The notes: a model not told the origin generated them from the letters alone. Positions 15,902 to 24,592 are shown, numbered from the stretch's first letter. The stretch is DNA of 57,576 nucleotides from an uncultured Oscillospiraceae bacterium (GCA_905198295.1 CAJKBW010000003.1:1-57576), one strand, 5' to 3'. Made by a program: numbers and translations.

Positions 15902-16402
15902 ATGGTTCGAATTCGCTATCTGTTCGTCAGAATCCGGCTCCGTCTGGCAGGACAACGGGCTCTGGCAGCCAAAGACCGTCTGACAGCCGCAGTTCAGGAC
16001 AGCCACGACACCACTCAACTGCTGGACAGGCGTTACAGGCAGTTCCTCTCCCTGGCCACAAAGCGGGAAAAAATGGCCGTTGAGTGTAAACGGCTGCTCC
16101 GCCTGCGGAATAAAAGCAACTGCCCGATCCTTCGTATCCGGCTCGAAACAGGAGAAACCCACATTTCTCCGCAGGCTGAACAGGTGCTGACCGCCTTTGA
16201 CCGTACGGTGTTCCTGGCGCGTCATCAATACGGCGACTGGGGTGACCTCCCACCCAGCGACTGGTGGTACAACAATATGGCCGCTCAGTCCGGGGAAGGG
16301 ATAATCTGTTCCCGGTATGCCTGTCAGGACAACCGTTATGTCCGAATCGAAACCGATATGACAAAAAAGCAAACGAGAATAGTACTGGAGGACAGACCAT
16401 GA
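15902..16402 (+). CDS. Hypothetical protein with C-terminal DWG-family domain
   Basis: This 166-residue protein starts at ATG 15902 (AAAGGG at 15885-15890). The first 80 residues are basic and helical (RIRYLFVRIRLRLAGQRALAAKDRL). The last 80 carry the pattern QYGDWGDLP ... WWYNN ... RYVRIETD ... TRIVLEDR, which matches the small protein encoded at 4218-4502. It therefore looks like a longer paralogue, or a fusion of a helical region to that domain. Its stop overlaps the next start (ATGA). Confidence 0.65.
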   Translation: MVRIRYLFVRIRLRLAGQRALAAKDRLTAAVQDSHDTTQLLDRRYRQFLSLATKREKMAVECKRLLRLRNKSNCPILRIRLETGETHISPQAEQVLTAFDRTVFLARHQYGDWGDLPPSDWWYNNMAAQSGEGIICSRYACQDNRYVRIETDMTKKQTRIVLEDRP

Positions 16403-16734
16403 AACCAACGCTCAATGCTTCCCTCCTCATCCGTAATCTGCGGGACACGGGGGATCAGCCGGCACAGTCTGCCAGACTGCCTGCCTGTTTGGCAGATGCG
16501 GGGGACGGCGTAAGCTATCTGTTTATCAACCTGCTTTCCCCGTTAATGGACGGCCAGGAGGTTTATTCCACGCAGCTCGATATGCAGCGGTTTACTTTGA
16601 GGGATATTCAAGCCCTTTATGAACTCTGCGGAGATAAACCGGACGCCCTGTTCCCGAACCGCAGAAAGCTGCGAAAGTTTTACCAGACTCTGACCGACAC
16701 ACTGCCGAAAAACACATCCGTTGCTTTTCTGTGA
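16399..16734 (+). CDS. Hypothetical protein, 111 residues
   Basis: The start ATG 16399 overlaps the previous stop. The body is alpha/beta: SYLFINLLSP and YSTQLDMQRFTLRDIQALYEL, then FPNRRKLRKFYQTLTDTL. No family, signal peptide or membrane segment was recognised. It is conserved in position within a run of small, tightly coupled genes leading to the E2-like gene. Confidence 0.6.
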   Translation: MKPTLNASLLIRNLRDTGDQPAQSARLPACLADAGDGVSYLFINLLSPLMDGQEVYSTQLDMQRFTLRDIQALYELCGDKPDALFPNRRKLRKFYQTLTDTLPKNTSVAFL

Positions 16735-16744
16735 GAGGTGGCTC

Positions 16745-17329
16745 ATGTTTGAAGAAATCGATTTTTACCCGCAGGAAGCTCTTGGCGTTTTGTCTATTGA
16801 AAAGCTCTTGTACGATCATTTTGGAATTGTTACGGGAGCGCCAATCGATTCGGACTATCTGTATGCCTGTATGGACGAAGCCATCTCAGAAATTGTCCAG
16901 GATGTGGCGTATGGATATAACGACGGCTGGGCAATGAACATCTTCCATATCGTTTTCCCCTCCATGCGGTCGTTCTATGACCTCTGCCGGGAACACAGCC
17001 GGCGTCACCGGGTCAGCTTCAAGCGCAATCCCTATGTCAGAGCCGCTGTCCAAGCAGTAAATGAGCATATGGAGAACATCGACGATTACGATGTAAACTG
17101 GCGGCTGTGTACCCCAAAAAAGGAATATCCGAAAAAGCGCTGCGAGCTGGTTGTGTATACCGGCATGGAATTCTATCAGCCGGTGGAGCTGGTGGAAAGC
17201 CTGTGCGAAATCCGGGAGTTTTACATCGAGGCAGAGAAAAAGCTGCGCCTGGAATTGCACGGCCCGAAACCCGAAGATACACCGGCGCCGCTTCTGCTTC
17301 CGGCTGTACCCGAAAGGAGAGCGGCATAA
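16745..17329 (+). CDS. Hypothetical protein, 194 residues, coupled to E2-like gene
   Basis: ATG 16745 follows GAGAGGTGG. The protein is acidic and helical, rich in aromatic residues (FEEIDFYPQEALGVL, SDYLYACMDEAISEIV, YGYNDGWAMNIFHIVF), with a proline-rich tail. Its stop overlaps the start of the E2-like protein (TAATG), which indicates translational coupling and possible stoichiometric partnership. No family was recognised. Confidence 0.62.
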   Translation: MFEEIDFYPQEALGVLSIEKLLYDHFGIVTGAPIDSDYLYACMDEAISEIVQDVAYGYNDGWAMNIFHIVFPSMRSFYDLCREHSRRHRVSFKRNPYVRAAVQAVNEHMENIDDYDVNWRLCTPKKEYPKKRCELVVYTGMEFYQPVELVESLCEIREFYIEAEKKLRLELHGPKPEDTPAPLLLPAVPERRAA

Positions 17330-17985
17330 TGAAGGACGAACTGGTGCTGCATATCCGGGAGGATAAGACCATCCTGGTGGAGATCCGGGAGAAAGGCGTC
17401 GTGCGCACAAAACTCATTGATATCGACGCGCTTTTGGACTGCCTGACCGACAGTATGGGCGGCATTCAAATTCAGACCGGCATCCTGCCGAGCAACATTA
17501 TCAGCCTGACAATCCATGATGACAGTCGTTATGCGGTGGTGGAATTTCCCGACGAATACGCGGATATTACCTATATGTCCACGACTTATGAGCATTTTCC
17601 TCTGCCGCGCCTGCTGTTTGGATTTCGTCTGGAAAGCAGTGGCCGGATCTCTGCGGTCAACCTGGGGGTTCCGGCGCTGGGAAAGCTGACCGAAAAAACA
17701 CCCATGTTCGCCTATCCCTTCTCCAATGTCAACCGCTTTTTGCTGTGTACGGGCGCCAACAGCCTCCCGCGTATTCCAGTGCTGCAAAGCCTGCAAAATC
17801 TTCCGGGTTTTATCGTATCCATGCCGGATAACGACGATTATTTCCATGAACAGTATAACCGGCTGGGGCTTGGACATCGGGATCTGCTGGAACATCTGCG
17901 GGATAAGGACAGAACGTACTATTACGACCATGTGCTGGTTCCCATGCCGGGGGTCACGCTGAAAAATTTTATATCGGAGGTATGA
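17329..17985 (+). CDS. E2-like protein (Prok-E2_D / PRTRC system protein B type)
   Basis: This 218-residue protein has an N-terminal beta-rich segment followed by a core that matches the PRTRC-B/prokaryotic E2 family D pattern. The pattern is PLPRLLFGFR at 91-100, then P..AYPFSNVN near 125-135, LLCTGANSLPRI at 138-149, and SMPDNDDYF at 164-172. C140 is the candidate catalytic cysteine. E2 enzymes carry a ubiquitin-like protein as a thioester. Together with the JAMM and E1 genes about 5-7 kb upstream in the same operon it completes an E1-E2-JAMM set. Family assignment rests on motif spacing, not on a database search. Four bases separate it from the Rad52-like gene. Confidence 0.72.
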   Translation: MKDELVLHIREDKTILVEIREKGVVRTKLIDIDALLDCLTDSMGGIQIQTGILPSNIISLTIHDDSRYAVVEFPDEYADITYMSTTYEHFPLPRLLFGFRLESSGRISAVNLGVPALGKLTEKTPMFAYPFSNVNRFLLCTGANSLPRIPVLQSLQNLPGFIVSMPDNDDYFHEQYNRLGLGHRDLLEHLRDKDRTYYYDHVLVPMPGVTLKNFISEV

Positions 17986-17988
17986 GAA

Positions 17989-18807
17989 ATGACCGAGAAG
18001 CAAGCAAAACTGCTGGCGTATCCCTTCACGGCCGATGAGATCGAATGGCGCGTCCTGCTCACCACAAAGGATAAAAGCAAAGGGCAGGTCGCCGCATACA
18101 TCGATTCCCGGGCCATCCAAAAGCGGCTGGACGACGTGCTGGGCCGCGAGAACTGGAAAAACCATTTCATCACCATGCCGGGCAACTCCAACAGCACGAC
18201 AGCGCATATCTGTGAAATCAGCATCTACTATCCCGACCGGCAGGAATGGATCACCAAAAGCGACGGAGCCGGCAGCACGGACATCGAGCCCATCAAGGGC
18301 GGGCTGTCCAATGCTTTCAAGCGGGCGGCGTCCATCTGGAATATCGGACGGTATCTGTACGAGCTGCCGGGCATCTGGGTGTTGCTGAAGGACGGCAAGT
18401 ATATTGATCCCGCGGAAAAGCCCAAGCTCACCAAACACTACAACCAGTTTGTCAACCAATACCTGAAAGCTCAGCAGGCAGCGGAACAGAAGCGGGATTC
18501 CGCACAGACGGCTTCTCCCTCCATTTCCGCCCCGTCCGCTGCCACCCCGCCTGCGCCCGGCCGCTTTCAGGGGTCCGCAGCGCAGCCGGACACCTACCGG
18601 ATCGCCCAGCTTAACCGGACACAGGGGACTCACCCCAACACGCTGGTTGTCCTGCAAAGCCCGGCTGGCGAAAAGGTGACCGGTTTCATCAAGGGCCAGC
18701 CTTCCTTACAGGTCGGCCAGAACCTTCACAGCCTGAAAATTGTTGCTAAGGACGATCCGGTGGCCGGAAAATACAACATCATCGAAAGCTATGAGGCGGC
18801 AGCCTGA
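17989..18807 (+). CDS. Rad52/Rad22-family single-strand annealing protein
   Basis: This 272-residue protein has an N-terminal Rad52-type core at about 10-150: AAYIDSRAIQKRLDDVLG, then a strand ending ICEISIYY, then SDGAGSTDIEPIKGGLSNAFKRAAS and WNIGRYLYEL, the conserved basic helix. A low-complexity linker of alanine, proline and serine follows. The last 70 residues resemble an OB-like tail. Such proteins anneal complementary single strands during phage or element recombination. Its neighbours are a Rad50-like ATPase and SSB elsewhere on the element, a sensible recombination kit. GAGGTATGAGAA gives the ribosome site. Confidence 0.88.
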   Translation: MTEKQAKLLAYPFTADEIEWRVLLTTKDKSKGQVAAYIDSRAIQKRLDDVLGRENWKNHFITMPGNSNSTTAHICEISIYYPDRQEWITKSDGAGSTDIEPIKGGLSNAFKRAASIWNIGRYLYELPGIWVLLKDGKYIDPAEKPKLTKHYNQFVNQYLKAQQAAEQKRDSAQTASPSISAPSAATPPAPGRFQGSAAQPDTYRIAQLNRTQGTHPNTLVVLQSPAGEKVTGFIKGQPSLQVGQNLHSLKIVAKDDPVAGKYNIIESYEAAA

Positions 18808-18830
18808 CGTATTTCCCTAACAGCGGCCAA

Positions 18831-18855
18831 GCCGGCGTCCTTTGTGGGCGCCGGC
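18831..18855 (+). other. Hairpin between Rad52-like and coiled-coil membrane protein genes
   Basis: GCCGGCG and CGCCGGC arms enclose an 11-base loop, with no T-run. Possibly an mRNA processing or stability element. Confidence 0.45.
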
Positions 18856-18890
18856 CTGCCGGAACATATATCGAGAAAGGACGTACCGTT

Positions 18891-19571
18891 ATGAAAATCC
18901 CCAAGAACAAAATCGCTCTCTTGGTTTCCATCCTGGCAGTCAGTGCCCTGGCCGTGTTCTGCGGCATTCTTGTCATGACAAGCGACAGCTTTACACCCAA
19001 CACCAAATACAGCTTCACGGTTTTGCTGCTTGCCATCGAGGCCGCGGTCATCGCCGTGCTGTTTACCATGCAGGAACAACTCACCCAGCGAAAGGATGAC
19101 GCGGCGGCGCGGAAAGAAATTGCCGATCAGGAAAAGGCCGTGGCTGAAAAGGAAACAGAACTGAAAGATAAGTCAATGGCTGTGGCGGCGCGGGAGCAAA
19201 ATCTGAGAGAGCAGCAGAATGAACTGGTGGAACTGAAACAGCTGGTCTTGGAGGCCGCCCGAAAAGAGGACGTGCCTTCCGAGCTGGAACAGCTCCGCCG
19301 GAAATGCGAAACCCTCGAAAAATTCCGCAGCAGCTTCCCGTACACCATCACCGAGGGATACGTCCTGTTTGGCGTCATGCGCACCGAACTGAAGGTGTCT
19401 GCATTCAGCCGGTGGCTGCTGGTGGGGGAGATCGGCGGCCAGCTCTGGGCATACAGCCTTCTGCGGCCGGATACCCAGTCCCATAAGGAAATGCTGTGCC
19501 TGGCGGCCGGAACCCATGCACCCAAGGAACTGGAGGAACTCGACCTGAGTAAACAACTTTTGTGGGAATGA
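18891..19571 (+). CDS. Membrane-anchored coiled-coil protein
   Basis: This 226-residue protein has two N-terminal membrane segments (about 8-30 and 41-60). A long charged coiled coil follows (about 62-145, rich in K/E/Q/A heptads). A C-terminal globular part begins near FRSSFPYTITEGYVLFG. AGAAAGGA precedes ATG 18891. The topology would place the coiled coil in the cytoplasm. It lies between the Rad52-like and Rad50-like genes, so it might tether the DNA-processing machinery to the membrane; this is inference from position alone. Confidence 0.65.
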   Translation: MKIPKNKIALLVSILAVSALAVFCGILVMTSDSFTPNTKYSFTVLLLAIEAAVIAVLFTMQEQLTQRKDDAAARKEIADQEKAVAEKETELKDKSMAVAAREQNLREQQNELVELKQLVLEAARKEDVPSELEQLRRKCETLEKFRSSFPYTITEGYVLFGVMRTELKVSAFSRWLLVGEIGGQLWAYSLLRPDTQSHKEMLCLAAGTHAPKELEELDLSKQLLWE

Positions 19572-19603
19572 ACCTGCACGGCTTGAAAGGATGAGCGATT
19601 CAT

Positions 19604-21424
19604 ATGGAACAAATTACTGCCATGAAAATTACCGCCCTGTCTTTCTGCGCCTTCCGCAGCCACACGGAGCCGGAAGGCTATGCTTTCGGGGACATCACCT
19701 ACATCACCGGGGATAACGGGGCCGGGAAAACCACCATGGCCCACGGGGTAGCCTATGCGTTGTACGGGGTATCCTTCTTCGGTGAGCAGGCGATTGAACG
19801 ACTGATGAGACAAGGCGCCGAAGGGACGCAGGTGCGTCTCGATTTCACCGATCAGGCCGGCAACCCCCACACGCTGATCCGCACCCGGAAACGGGACAAG
19901 ACCTCCCTGCTTCTGGATTCCTACACCGTCCGTCAGGCCGACATCGACCGGATTTTCTGCGACAAGGACACCTTTCTTTCCATGTTCAACCCTTCCTATC
20001 TGATCGAACTCGGAGAAAAGGGGCGCGGGCTGGTGCTCAAGCACTTGAAGCCTGTGCCCCCTGGTGAGGTGCTGAAGCAAATGCCGGAGGCCCTCAGAGG
20101 GTATCTCGATAAGCTGGACATGACCCAGTGTTCCGTGGAGGAGATGACAAAAAACTACCGGGAGATGATCCGTCACAGCGAGCGCCAGCTCACCATCCTC
20201 GACGGCCATTTGCAGTCGGTGCAGGAAGCCATGCGAACCGCCAGTCAAAGGCTGGATGGCCTGTACAGGGAAAAGCTGGATGCGAAGCAAAAGGCGAACG
20301 CATTGTCAGACAAGCAGTTTGCGGGGATCGATCTGGATGACCTGGCGCTGCAAAAGGATGTGCTCATGCAAAAGCTGACGGAGGGATCGCGTGATACCGA
20401 CGCCGCTATTTTGGAGCTGCGCACGAAGATTGTGCAGACCAGGCAGAAAACCTATCAATCCAAATATGCGCAGGCCAAAGCGGATCTCCAGGCGCAAATC
20501 AAAACCCTGTCCGGGCAGTACAAGGCCCTGGGGGATCGGATCAAGGCCCTGCAGGCCGGTACCCAGTGTCCCACCTGCCTGATGCGCGTCACCGCCCAAA
20601 ACCTGCCCGATGTGCGCAGCGGCATGATGGCCGGACTGCAAAGCATCGCGGCCAAAGGTCAGGAGCTGGTGGAACAGAAAAAGGGACTGGACGAACTGGA
20701 CGGCAAAAGCGAGGCGGCCTTTGAGCAGTTCCGCGGCGAGGATCTGAAAAAGCTGACGGAACAGCTGGACGAAGCGGAAAAACAGCGGGCCGCCGGCCCC
20801 AGCGCCGCCGAAATCCGCCGGCAGATTGAGCAGATTGAAGAACAGCAGCGGCATGGAACTCTCAGCGAAGCCGAATGGTCGGATTTGCAGGCATTACAGG
20901 CGGAAGTGACCGGCATTGAAGCACAGATCCAGGCGGTGGAAGAAATGGCCGACGAAAAACAGCTCAAAGAACTGACTGCCCGGCAAAGGGAAGAAAACGA
21001 ACAACTGCTGCAATATCGGAACATTCTGACCGCCCTGGCCGAATATGCCGCCAAACGCACCGAACTGGCCGTGAAGGATCTCCAGATGCCCAATGTGCAT
21101 ATCCAGCTTTATGACGTGGTGCGTACGACGGGCGAAGTGGTGGACGTGTTCCGGTTCACGTACAAACAGCGCGATTACCGGACGCTATCCCTGTCGGAGA
21201 AGATCCTGGCCGGGATTGAGGTGGCGGCCATGATGCGGCGGATCACCGGCATCGACTGTCCTATCTGCATCGACAACACCGAAAGCATCGGCGCTTTCAA
21301 TGCAGTGCCCATGCCCTCTCAAACCCTGCTGCTGCGCTTTACCAAGGGCCGGCCGTTGACCGTGCAGGCCAAAAACAATGCAGTGCCTAATCCAGTGGTG
21401 CAGGAACTTAAGAAAGCGGGTTGA
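19604..21424 (+). CDS. Rad50/SMC-like ABC ATPase with zinc-hook-like CxxC
   Basis: This 606-residue protein has an N-terminal ABC head with Walker A GDNGAGKT at 36-43. A long coiled coil (about 190-480) is interrupted by a CPTC motif at C322-C325, like the Rad50 zinc hook. The C-terminal head has a signature-like SLSEKILAGIEVA near 528 and CPICIDNTESIG as a degenerate Walker B/D-loop. In place of the usual DE pair the segment reads IDNTE. Rad50-type ATPases tether and process DNA ends, normally with an Mre11 nuclease; none is encoded nearby. The order Rad52-like, membrane coiled coil, Rad50-like, primase-like suggests a recombination-dependent replication module. Confidence 0.82.
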   Translation: MEQITAMKITALSFCAFRSHTEPEGYAFGDITYITGDNGAGKTTMAHGVAYALYGVSFFGEQAIERLMRQGAEGTQVRLDFTDQAGNPHTLIRTRKRDKTSLLLDSYTVRQADIDRIFCDKDTFLSMFNPSYLIELGEKGRGLVLKHLKPVPPGEVLKQMPEALRGYLDKLDMTQCSVEEMTKNYREMIRHSERQLTILDGHLQSVQEAMRTASQRLDGLYREKLDAKQKANALSDKQFAGIDLDDLALQKDVLMQKLTEGSRDTDAAILELRTKIVQTRQKTYQSKYAQAKADLQAQIKTLSGQYKALGDRIKALQAGTQCPTCLMRVTAQNLPDVRSGMMAGLQSIAAKGQELVEQKKGLDELDGKSEAAFEQFRGEDLKKLTEQLDEAEKQRAAGPSAAEIRRQIEQIEEQQRHGTLSEAEWSDLQALQAEVTGIEAQIQAVEEMADEKQLKELTARQREENEQLLQYRNILTALAEYAAKRTELAVKDLQMPNVHIQLYDVVRTTGEVVDVFRFTYKQRDYRTLSLSEKILAGIEVAAMMRRITGIDCPICIDNTESIGAFNAVPMPSQTLLLRFTKGRPLTVQAKNNAVPNPVVQELKKAG

Positions 21425-21427
21425 CGT

Positions 21428-22588
21428 ATGGCGGACGGACAGTACATATATATCGACGTGGTGGACACCGCCCTTCTGTGCGGGCTGGACATCAAGCCTT
21501 CCACTCTCGGCAACGACGAAGTGCAGGCTCGATGTCCTTACTGCCAGGACTATCGCTACCGGATGTATCTCTGTCATCGGCCTGACAACGCGACCTTCTG
21601 GTGCCACAACTGCGGCGTCGGGGGTAATGCCGTCACACTGTATGCCGATTTCAACCCCGGCGGACGGCGGCTGACAACGAGAGAGGCGTTCCGGGAATTG
21701 ATGAACGAACCACAGGTACGGCACGGTGAACCGCTTTACACGCGGCCGGAGCCGCAGACCGACCCGATACGGCCGCTGCACGAACGCAGCCAAATCTATC
21801 TGCAAATGCTGTCCCTGCTTGAACTGGAACCCCGGCACTATGAGAATCTACGGCGCCGCGGCCTGTCGGATGACATGATCCGTGGGAATATGTACCGCAG
21901 CCTCCCCACTGACTGGAAGATGAGGCGTCAGGTGACGGAGCGGCTGGCGGCACAATACGATCTGTCTGGTATGCCCGGCTTTTACACCGAGGACTTCCGC
22001 TGGCAAATGGCCGGCGGCCGGTACAGCGGCATACTGCTCCCCGTTTGCGATATGGATAATCAGATCCAGGGGCTGCAAATCCGGCTGGACGAACCGCCGC
22101 CGAAAACGGTGGCGCTCCCGGACGGAAGCCGGGTAGAAAAAAAGGGCAACCGCTTCCGCTGGTTTTCCACCGGCGGGATGCGCAGCGGACAGAAGATTTT
22201 CGAGAATGGCACGGGGATCTCCAGCTACATCCATGTGGCCGGCGACCCCCACAGCGACACGCTGCACATTACCGAAGGGCCGCTGAAGGCCGACATCGCC
22301 AGCTATTTATCCGGCGGTGAGCTGTTCATCGGCCTGACCGGTGTACAGAATGTCCGGTATCTGGCGGACGTTGTGGCACAGCTCAAGCCTAAACGTATTT
22401 TGGAATGTTTGGACATGGACGTGCGCACCAATCCACAGGTACAGCGGGCACAGAGCAAGATCCGCTCCATCTGTATGCCGCTGTGCGAGGATTACCGGGC
22501 CTTTATCTGGCCGGTGGAACAGAAGGGCATCGATGACTTTCTTTTATTTGAAAAGCTCAAGCAAGAACATCTTTACCGGGCAGCATGA
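21428..22588 (+). CDS. CHC2 zinc-finger / TOPRIM (DUF3854-like) primase-type protein
   Basis: This 386-residue protein has an N-terminal zinc ribbon with C36, C39, C59 and C62 (CPYC ... CHNC), as in DnaG-type CHC2 fingers. A helical linker follows. The C-terminal TOPRIM-like fold has the acidic switch glutamate in HITEGPLKADI near 282 and the aspartates in LDMD near 328. Related proteins act as primases or primase-helicases on mobile elements. No helicase domain is attached; the SF2 helicase at the start of the window could be its partner. It starts four bases after the Rad50-like stop. Confidence 0.82.
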   Translation: MADGQYIYIDVVDTALLCGLDIKPSTLGNDEVQARCPYCQDYRYRMYLCHRPDNATFWCHNCGVGGNAVTLYADFNPGGRRLTTREAFRELMNEPQVRHGEPLYTRPEPQTDPIRPLHERSQIYLQMLSLLELEPRHYENLRRRGLSDDMIRGNMYRSLPTDWKMRRQVTERLAAQYDLSGMPGFYTEDFRWQMAGGRYSGILLPVCDMDNQIQGLQIRLDEPPPKTVALPDGSRVEKKGNRFRWFSTGGMRSGQKIFENGTGISSYIHVAGDPHSDTLHITEGPLKADIASYLSGGELFIGLTGVQNVRYLADVVAQLKPKRILECLDMDVRTNPQVQRAQSKIRSICMPLCEDYRAFIWPVEQKGIDDFLLFEKLKQEHLYRAA

Positions 22589-22612
22589 GCGAATACTGGA
22601 GGATATGCCTGT

Positions 22613-22972
22613 ATGAAAAAGGCCCCGTTTTCTACCTATACTCTCTCCTATGCTGACTGGCGGGATTATAAAATCCATATGGTCAATATGTCCTATCGGG
22701 ATCTGCAAATCATTGTGGACGTGTTGGACGACTATTCCTGGCTGTTGCGGGAACATATAGAGAAGAACCCGCCCCAGAATTTCTGGGCAAAGCACAACAA
22801 GGAGGAGCTGGTAAAACGCACCATGCAGATCAGCGACCGGCTGGCCGATGTTATCGGCCTAGACAAGTCCTACCCCAAATGCAAAAAGCACTTGGAAAAG
22901 CAGCAGGAGGCATGGGGTGACGTTGGAGAGGACGCCCTGACCCTGGTGACGACCCGTGGAACTCGTAAATAA
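22613..22972 (+). CDS. Hypothetical protein, 119 residues
   Basis: This helical cytoplasmic protein has an aromatic N-terminus (FSTYTLSYADWRDYKIHMV) and a central amphipathic helix (YRDLQIIVDVLDDYSWLLREHI), ending in a basic tail. No family was recognised. It follows the primase-like gene in the same operon, with GGAGG-type sequence upstream of the ATG. Confidence 0.6.
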   Translation: MKKAPFSTYTLSYADWRDYKIHMVNMSYRDLQIIVDVLDDYSWLLREHIEKNPPQNFWAKHNKEELVKRTMQISDRLADVIGLDKSYPKCKKHLEKQQEAWGDVGEDALTLVTTRGTRK

Positions 22973-22995
22973 AAAAAGATAAGAGGGAACGGACA

Positions 22996-23301
22996 ATGAA
23001 ATATCAAAAAATTTATGACATACTGCACCACCATCCGGAGATACACATTCACGATCATAGCGGTATGCCGCATTGCCCCTTATGGATTGTTGCCGAGCTC
23101 CCCTTCAACGGGCTTCGGGTATGGATCACCTATGATTGCAGGCAATATGGGATTTCCACAGCCAATGCCGGGCTGGACTGCTCCACAAGAGAATACAGCG
23201 AATCTTTTCGGCATTTTGTGTTTTCCCGGCAAAGGGATTTGGTGGAGAAACTGCAACAACTGATTTCCAGAGGAAAGGACACCGGCCATGCGGCAGCCTG
23301 A
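22996..23301 (+). CDS. Hypothetical protein, 101 residues
   Basis: AAGAGGGAACGG precedes ATG 22996. A histidine-rich stretch near the start (HHHPEIHIHDHSGMPHC) could bind metal. The middle is beta-rich (WIVAELPFNGLRVWITYD) and the end basic and helical. No family was recognised. The end overlaps the next gene by 14 bases. Confidence 0.58.
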   Translation: MKYQKIYDILHHHPEIHIHDHSGMPHCPLWIVAELPFNGLRVWITYDCRQYGISTANAGLDCSTREYSESFRHFVFSRQRDLVEKLQQLISRGKDTGHAAA

Positions 23302-23527
23302 ACGCAAGCGCAAAGACTATCAGCCTTTTCCCGGTCTTTATGATCTTCGCTTATTTGACCTCAATTCCAAACAGTTTGAAGCGGCCTGGCGGGTACAGGA
23401 ATGCCTCTACCGGGCTTGCAAGTGCCGGGAGTATTACCGACAGTTTGACCCCGGCCGCTGGACGATGCTTCAGGATATGTCGGCACGTCTGCAAATGCTC
23501 CTTCTGCCACTGAAAAAGCGTCCATGA
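23288..23527 (+). CDS. Small basic hypothetical protein, 79 residues
   Basis: ATG 23288 follows AGAGGAAAGGA. The protein is basic with many arginine, tyrosine and cysteine residues (ECLYRACKCREYYRQFDPG). It may be nucleic-acid binding, but no family was recognised. Confidence 0.5.
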   Translation: MRQPERKRKDYQPFPGLYDLRLFDLNSKQFEAAWRVQECLYRACKCREYYRQFDPGRWTMLQDMSARLQMLLLPLKKRP

Positions 23528-23553
23528 TAATGAGATCGAAAGGAAAAATAGCA

Positions 23554-24519
23554 ATGAAAAGCATGGAAAATCTCATGGTAGTCCCGGAGAACGCCGGTGG
23601 AATCATCGGAAAATTCTTCTACTACTCTCTGGCGAATATCCTGGTCCCCAAGGAACAGTTCATCCGCGTCGGCATGGATTTCGGTCTGCCGAAGTTTAAG
23701 CCCGCAAAGGAATCGAAAGCCGGCGCCTATCGCAACGCGACGACCGCTCTTAAGGAGCGGATCGAAGTGAAAGACAGCGCTGGCACTCGAGTGTATCGGA
23801 TCTATTGCCGGGACAACAAAAGGGAGGACGCCGCACATATCTACCGGGAACTGGTGAAGGAAACCCTGAACGCCCGTACCAACGAGTACAAAAAGCTCGC
23901 CAATATCGTCTTTGACAAAGAGACTGAAACCATGTTCAGCGAGGATGAGGTCTATGACCCGGATGTGGATGTAGCCGTGTATAGCCAGCAGGCCCTCACT
24001 CTCTATGAACGGTATTGTACCTGCTACACCCTCGACCATGTGGACTCGGTGATTCAGGATCAGCTCGACCGGATGCAGGCGAATAAAATCAGTATTAAAG
24101 GCAACCTGTACTTTATCCCCACCCCATACCTGCCGCAGCTGAATCTGCTGGAGGACTACATCGCCGCCATCGGCCAGTACAACCTGGGCGGCGGCTTGGT
24201 GATGAGCAACAGTATGTTTGTGGTGGATGACGGACGCCAGCGCCAAAAAATGACCGAAGAATTTTACGTCAACTACAAGCGCGACATGGAGCAGTACCAG
24301 GAACGCATCCAGCATTTCATTGACACAGGCTGCACTTCGCAGGCGGTCATCAGCCGATGGCTGCTGAAGATCGAGGCGCTGCAGGAGAAGAAAAAGACCT
24401 ACGAAGAGGTTCTGAAACAAAAGCTCAATGCTCTCAACAGTGATTATGCTATGCTGCAAATGCAATCTGAAGAACTCCGTGTACGGAGCCTTCAGGGTCA
24501 AATGAAGCTGGCCGCGTAA
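23554..24519 (+). CDS. Conserved element protein of unknown function, 321 residues
   Basis: ATG 23554 is preferred over ATG 23524 because GAAAGGA lies nine bases before it. The protein is soluble and alpha/beta. It starts with a glycine-rich segment (VVPENAGGIIGKFFYYSLANIL) and ends with a coiled coil (about 225-315, ALQEKKKTYEEVLKQKLNAL). The middle contains conserved aromatic and acidic residues (FSEDEVYDPDVDVAVYSQQAL). It resembles uncharacterised proteins of phages and ICEs (DUF6744-like, low confidence). It is the last gene of the plus-strand operon before the cobalamin region. Confidence 0.62.
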   Translation: MKSMENLMVVPENAGGIIGKFFYYSLANILVPKEQFIRVGMDFGLPKFKPAKESKAGAYRNATTALKERIEVKDSAGTRVYRIYCRDNKREDAAHIYRELVKETLNARTNEYKKLANIVFDKETETMFSEDEVYDPDVDVAVYSQQALTLYERYCTCYTLDHVDSVIQDQLDRMQANKISIKGNLYFIPTPYLPQLNLLEDYIAAIGQYNLGGGLVMSNSMFVVDDGRQRQKMTEEFYVNYKRDMEQYQERIQHFIDTGCTSQAVISRWLLKIEALQEKKKTYEEVLKQKLNALNSDYAMLQMQSEELRVRSLQGQMKLAA

Positions 24520-24592
24520 AAAACGAGGTTCTTTTCGATCTAGGAAGAGAAAAATCAGAAAATATATTCCAAAAAAGCAAATGATTTTTCTA

